A stretch of 8,309 nt of DNA from Flavobacterium sp. (GTDB lineage Bacteria > Bacteroidota > Bacteroidia > Flavobacteriales > Flavobacteriaceae), in NCBI GenBank assembly GCA_012032075.1, contig JAAURU010000147.1, forward strand, positions 1 to 8,309, given 5' to 3'. The position numbers were made by a program, and so were the translations under genes. Positions 6,048-8,309 of this stretch are shown in pieces. Under the pieces are notes generated by a model. It was not told the origin of the DNA. It saw only the letters and a list, made by a program, of their open reading frames with translations, and ran no database searches. Numbering within the stretch: position 1 is the stretch's first letter; every line of letters begins with the position of its first letter.

Positions 6048-8309
6048 CTATTTCTTTTTAGAAGTTGCTTTTTTAACTGGTGCTTTTTTAGTAGTTTTTT
6101 TTGCAGGTGTTTTTGCTTCTATTAATTCTTTTACCTTATCAAGTGTCAATTTAGTTGCATCTACATCTTTACTCAGTTCAATTTTAGTTTTTCCCTTTAA
6201 AATTACTGAACGACCCCAACGCGCTTTTTCCACTCTAATTCCTTCTTCTTCCCAGTGATGCACTAGTTTATCTTTATCCTTTTGTATTTTATCTTCTATA
6301 AGTTCTTTAACATCGGCTTTTGATAAATTATCAAAATTGTATTTTTGCTTACATTAATAAACGTTCCATTCCATTTTATGAAAGGGCCAAAACGACCTAC
6401 TCCTTTTTGAACAGGTAAATCTTTATAAGTTGCTATAGGAGCATCTGCTTCTTTTTTCTCCTTAATAAGTTCTATCGCTCTTTCCATTGAAACATCCAGT
6501 GGTTCTTCTCCTTTTGGTAAAGAGATAAAAGTTTTACCAAAGCGAACATAAGGTCCAAAACGACCATTATTTACTTCCACTTCTTCCCCTTCGTATTGGC
6601 CTAAAGATTTTGGCAATAAAAATAATTGTAAAGCCTCTTCTAATGTTATTGTTCCAATATTTTGATCAGGTAACAAACTTGCAAATTGCTTTTCTTCATC
6701 TTCTTGTTCTCCAATTTGAACCATAGGGCCGAATTTACCCAAACGAACAGAAATTTGCCTTCCCGTTTCTGGGTGTTTTCCTAAAATACGCTCACCTGTT
6801 TCTCTTTCTGCATTTTTTTCAACATCTACAACATTTGGATGAAAATGTTTGTAGAAATCGTTCATCATCTTAGCCCAATCTTCATTTCCTGAAGCAATTT
6901 CATCAAAATCTTGCTCTACTTTTGCAGTAAAGTTGTAGTCTAAAATCGTTTTAAAATTGGTAACTAAAAAATCATTTACTATAATACCAATATCTGTTGG
7001 TACTAATTTTCCTTTATCAGAACCAGTATTTTCTGTTAAATCTTTTGAAATAACTTTTCCTGCTTCTAAAACCAATTGGTTGTATTTTCTTTCTTGTCCT
7101 TCAAAAGTTCCTTTCTCTACATAATTACGGTTAATAATTGTGGAAATTGTAGGTGCATAAGTAGAAGGACGTCCTATTCCTAATTCTTCTAATTTTTTTA
7201 CCAATGATGCTTCAGTGTAACGACTTGGTGGTCTTGAAAAACGTTCGGTAGCTGTAATGTAGCTATTTAATAATTTTTCATTTACTTTCATAGCTGGCAA
7301 CATCCCTTCTTGTTCTTCCTCATCATCATCATGACCTTCCAAATATACTTTTAAAAAGCCTTCAAATTTAATAACTTCACCTGTTGCAGCGAATATTTCT
7401 TTGTGATTGTTAGCTTCAATTTTTACATTAGTACGTTCTAATTGCGCATCACTCATTTGAGAAGCCAAGGTTCTTTTCCAAATTAAATCATACAAACGTG
7501 CCTGATCTCTATCAATATCTACTGTGTGTCTAGACATTTCTGTAGGACGAATGGCTTCGTGTGCTTCTTGAGCTCCTTTAGATTTTGTATTGTAATTTCT
7601 TGGCTTACTGAATTCCTTACCATAATAGCTTTCAATCTCTGCTTGCGCTGCATTCATCGCTTCATTTGATAGATTTACACTATCTGTTCTCATGTAAGTT
7701 ATTAAACCAGCTTCATACAAACGTTGCGCAATTTGCATAGTAATTCCAACAGGTAAATATAATTTTCTTGCTGCTTCTTGCTGTAAGGTTGAAGTAGTAA
7801 AAGGTGCAGCAGGAGATTTTTTGGTAGGTTTTGTTTCTAAATCGGCTACTTTATAGGTAGAACCTATATTTTTTTGAAGAAAATTTTCTGCTTCTTTTTT
7901 CGTTCCAAAGTTTTTAGGCAATTTTGCTTTAAAAGACTTTCCAGCTTCATTAGTAAATTCTGCAATAACAGAATAAGTCGCTTCTGAATTAAAATTTTGA
8001 ATTTCTCTTTCTTTCTCAACTATTAAACGAACTGAAACAGACTGTACACGACCAGCTGATAATCCACCTTTTACTTTTTTCCAAAGCACTGGAGACAATT
8101 CATATCCTACTAATCGATCTAAAACTCTTCTTGCTTGTTGCGCATTTACTAGATTATAATCAATACTTCTTGGATTTTCAATTGCCTTTTGAATGGCTGT
8201 TTTTGTAATTTCGTGAAAACAATACGTTTTGTTTTTTCTGGTTTTAGTTTTAATTCTTCTGCTAAATGCCAAGAGATAGCCTCTCCTTCTCGATCCTCAT
8301 CGGAAGCTA
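6048..8309 (-). CDS. topA: DNA topoisomerase I, 5'-truncated by window edge, two frameshifts
   Basis: Type IA topoisomerase, which relaxes negatively supercoiled DNA by transient single-strand cleavage. The window starts inside the Toprim domain at ASDEDREGEAISWHL, holding the acidic Asp-x-Asp-x-Glu metal site; roughly 80-110 N-terminal residues lie outside. FHEITKTAI, NAQQARRVLDRLVGYELSP and GGLSAGRVQSVSVRLI follow. The catalytic tyrosine is in GLITYMRTDS (codon 7696-7694). The C-terminus has no zinc-ribbon cysteines; it has Topo_C repeats built on G-[RK]-[FW]-G-P (GKFGPMVQIG, GRFGPYVRFG, GRFGPFIKW, then ARWGRSVILKG) and a Lys/Ala/Thr-rich tail ending at the TAG at 6048. One base is missing in a T4 run at 8219-8216 (should read RIVFHEITK) and one in an A5 run at 6346-6342 (should read NVSKKYNFDNLSKADVKELI). 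With both restored, 753 complete residues lie in the window. Probably first gene of an operon with the arginase-like gene. Confidence 0.95.
6342..6346 (-). other. topA: Frameshift site near the topA 3' end (one missing base)
   Basis: After FIKWNGTFINVSK the frame runs into a short unrelated tail and stops near 6296. Making the A5 run at 6346-6342 into A6 gives SKKYNFDNLSKADVKELIEDK, then continuously KLVHHWEEEGIRVEKARWGRSV, the last C-terminal repeat and the Lys-rich tail. The short open frame at 6263-6048 is therefore the end of topA, not a separate gene. Confidence 0.88.
8216..8219 (-). other. topA: Frameshift site in the topA Toprim region (one missing base)
   Basis: From the window edge the minus strand reads ASDEDREGEAISWHLAEEL through KPEKTKRIVF in one frame, while HEITKTAIQKAI and all that follows is one frame off. 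Making the T4 run at 8219-8216 into T5 gives CGT ATT GTT TTT CAC GAA (RIVFHE), the conserved junction. An upstream start near 8272 in the second frame would give a spurious basic N-terminus lacking the Toprim acidic triad. Confidence 0.88.

Noticed and set aside
6048..6263. A small histone-like Lys-rich protein
   Set aside because: It continues the topA C-terminus in frame after one-base correction and carries the last topoisomerase C-terminal repeat.
1..8309. tRNA, rRNA, CRISPR, insertion sequence or phage features
   Set aside because: No cloverleaf-like segment, repeat-spacer pattern, transposase motif or terminal inverted repeats with target duplications were seen; coding density and composition look uniform.

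Overview
The window is chromosomal DNA of a Bacteroidota bacterium, most likely a Flavobacteriaceae member. The evidence is an AT-rich composition (about one third G+C by eye), A-rich leaders without clear Shine-Dalgarno sequences, promoter-like sites of the Bacteroidota TTG/TAnnTTTG type, and a complete gldK-gldL-gldM-gldN cluster. That cluster encodes the core of the type IX secretion system (T9SS) and gliding motor. Every supported gene lies on the minus strand, so transcription runs from high to low coordinates.

In transcription order: (1) topA, DNA topoisomerase I, cut by the window edge inside its Toprim domain (8309-6048). (2) Three bases later, an arginase-fold protein of the kind usually annotated as formimidoylglutamase in flavobacteria (6044-4897), with half of its expected metal ligands replaced. 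(3) An AT-only hairpin terminator (4873-4840), then a good Bacteroidota-type promoter (4821-4791). (4) The gldKLMN operon (4753-170): lipoprotein GldK, inner-membrane motor GldL/GldM, and periplasmic GldN. (5) A strong terminator (141-103). (6) The first 32 codons of an FAD/NAD(P)-dependent oxidoreductase (97-1), cut by the window edge. GldL and GldM form the proton-driven rotary motor. Its torque passes through the periplasmic part of GldM to the GldK/GldN ring under the outer membrane, powering T9SS export and, in gliding species, adhesin movement.

The most striking feature is not a new system. Three well-conserved genes carry four single-base frame breaks between about 3.87 and 8.22 kb: gldK one extra base, the arginase-like gene one missing base, topA two missing bases. 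On both sides of each break the protein is well preserved, and correcting one base gives normal family length. This pattern favours sequencing or assembly indels (three of four at homopolymers) over real gene decay. gldL, gldM and gldN are intact. Each broken gene is annotated below as a single CDS over its full span.

No RNA genes, mobile elements, CRISPR arrays or signs of horizontal transfer were seen. There is no gene-free stretch longer than about 145 bases.
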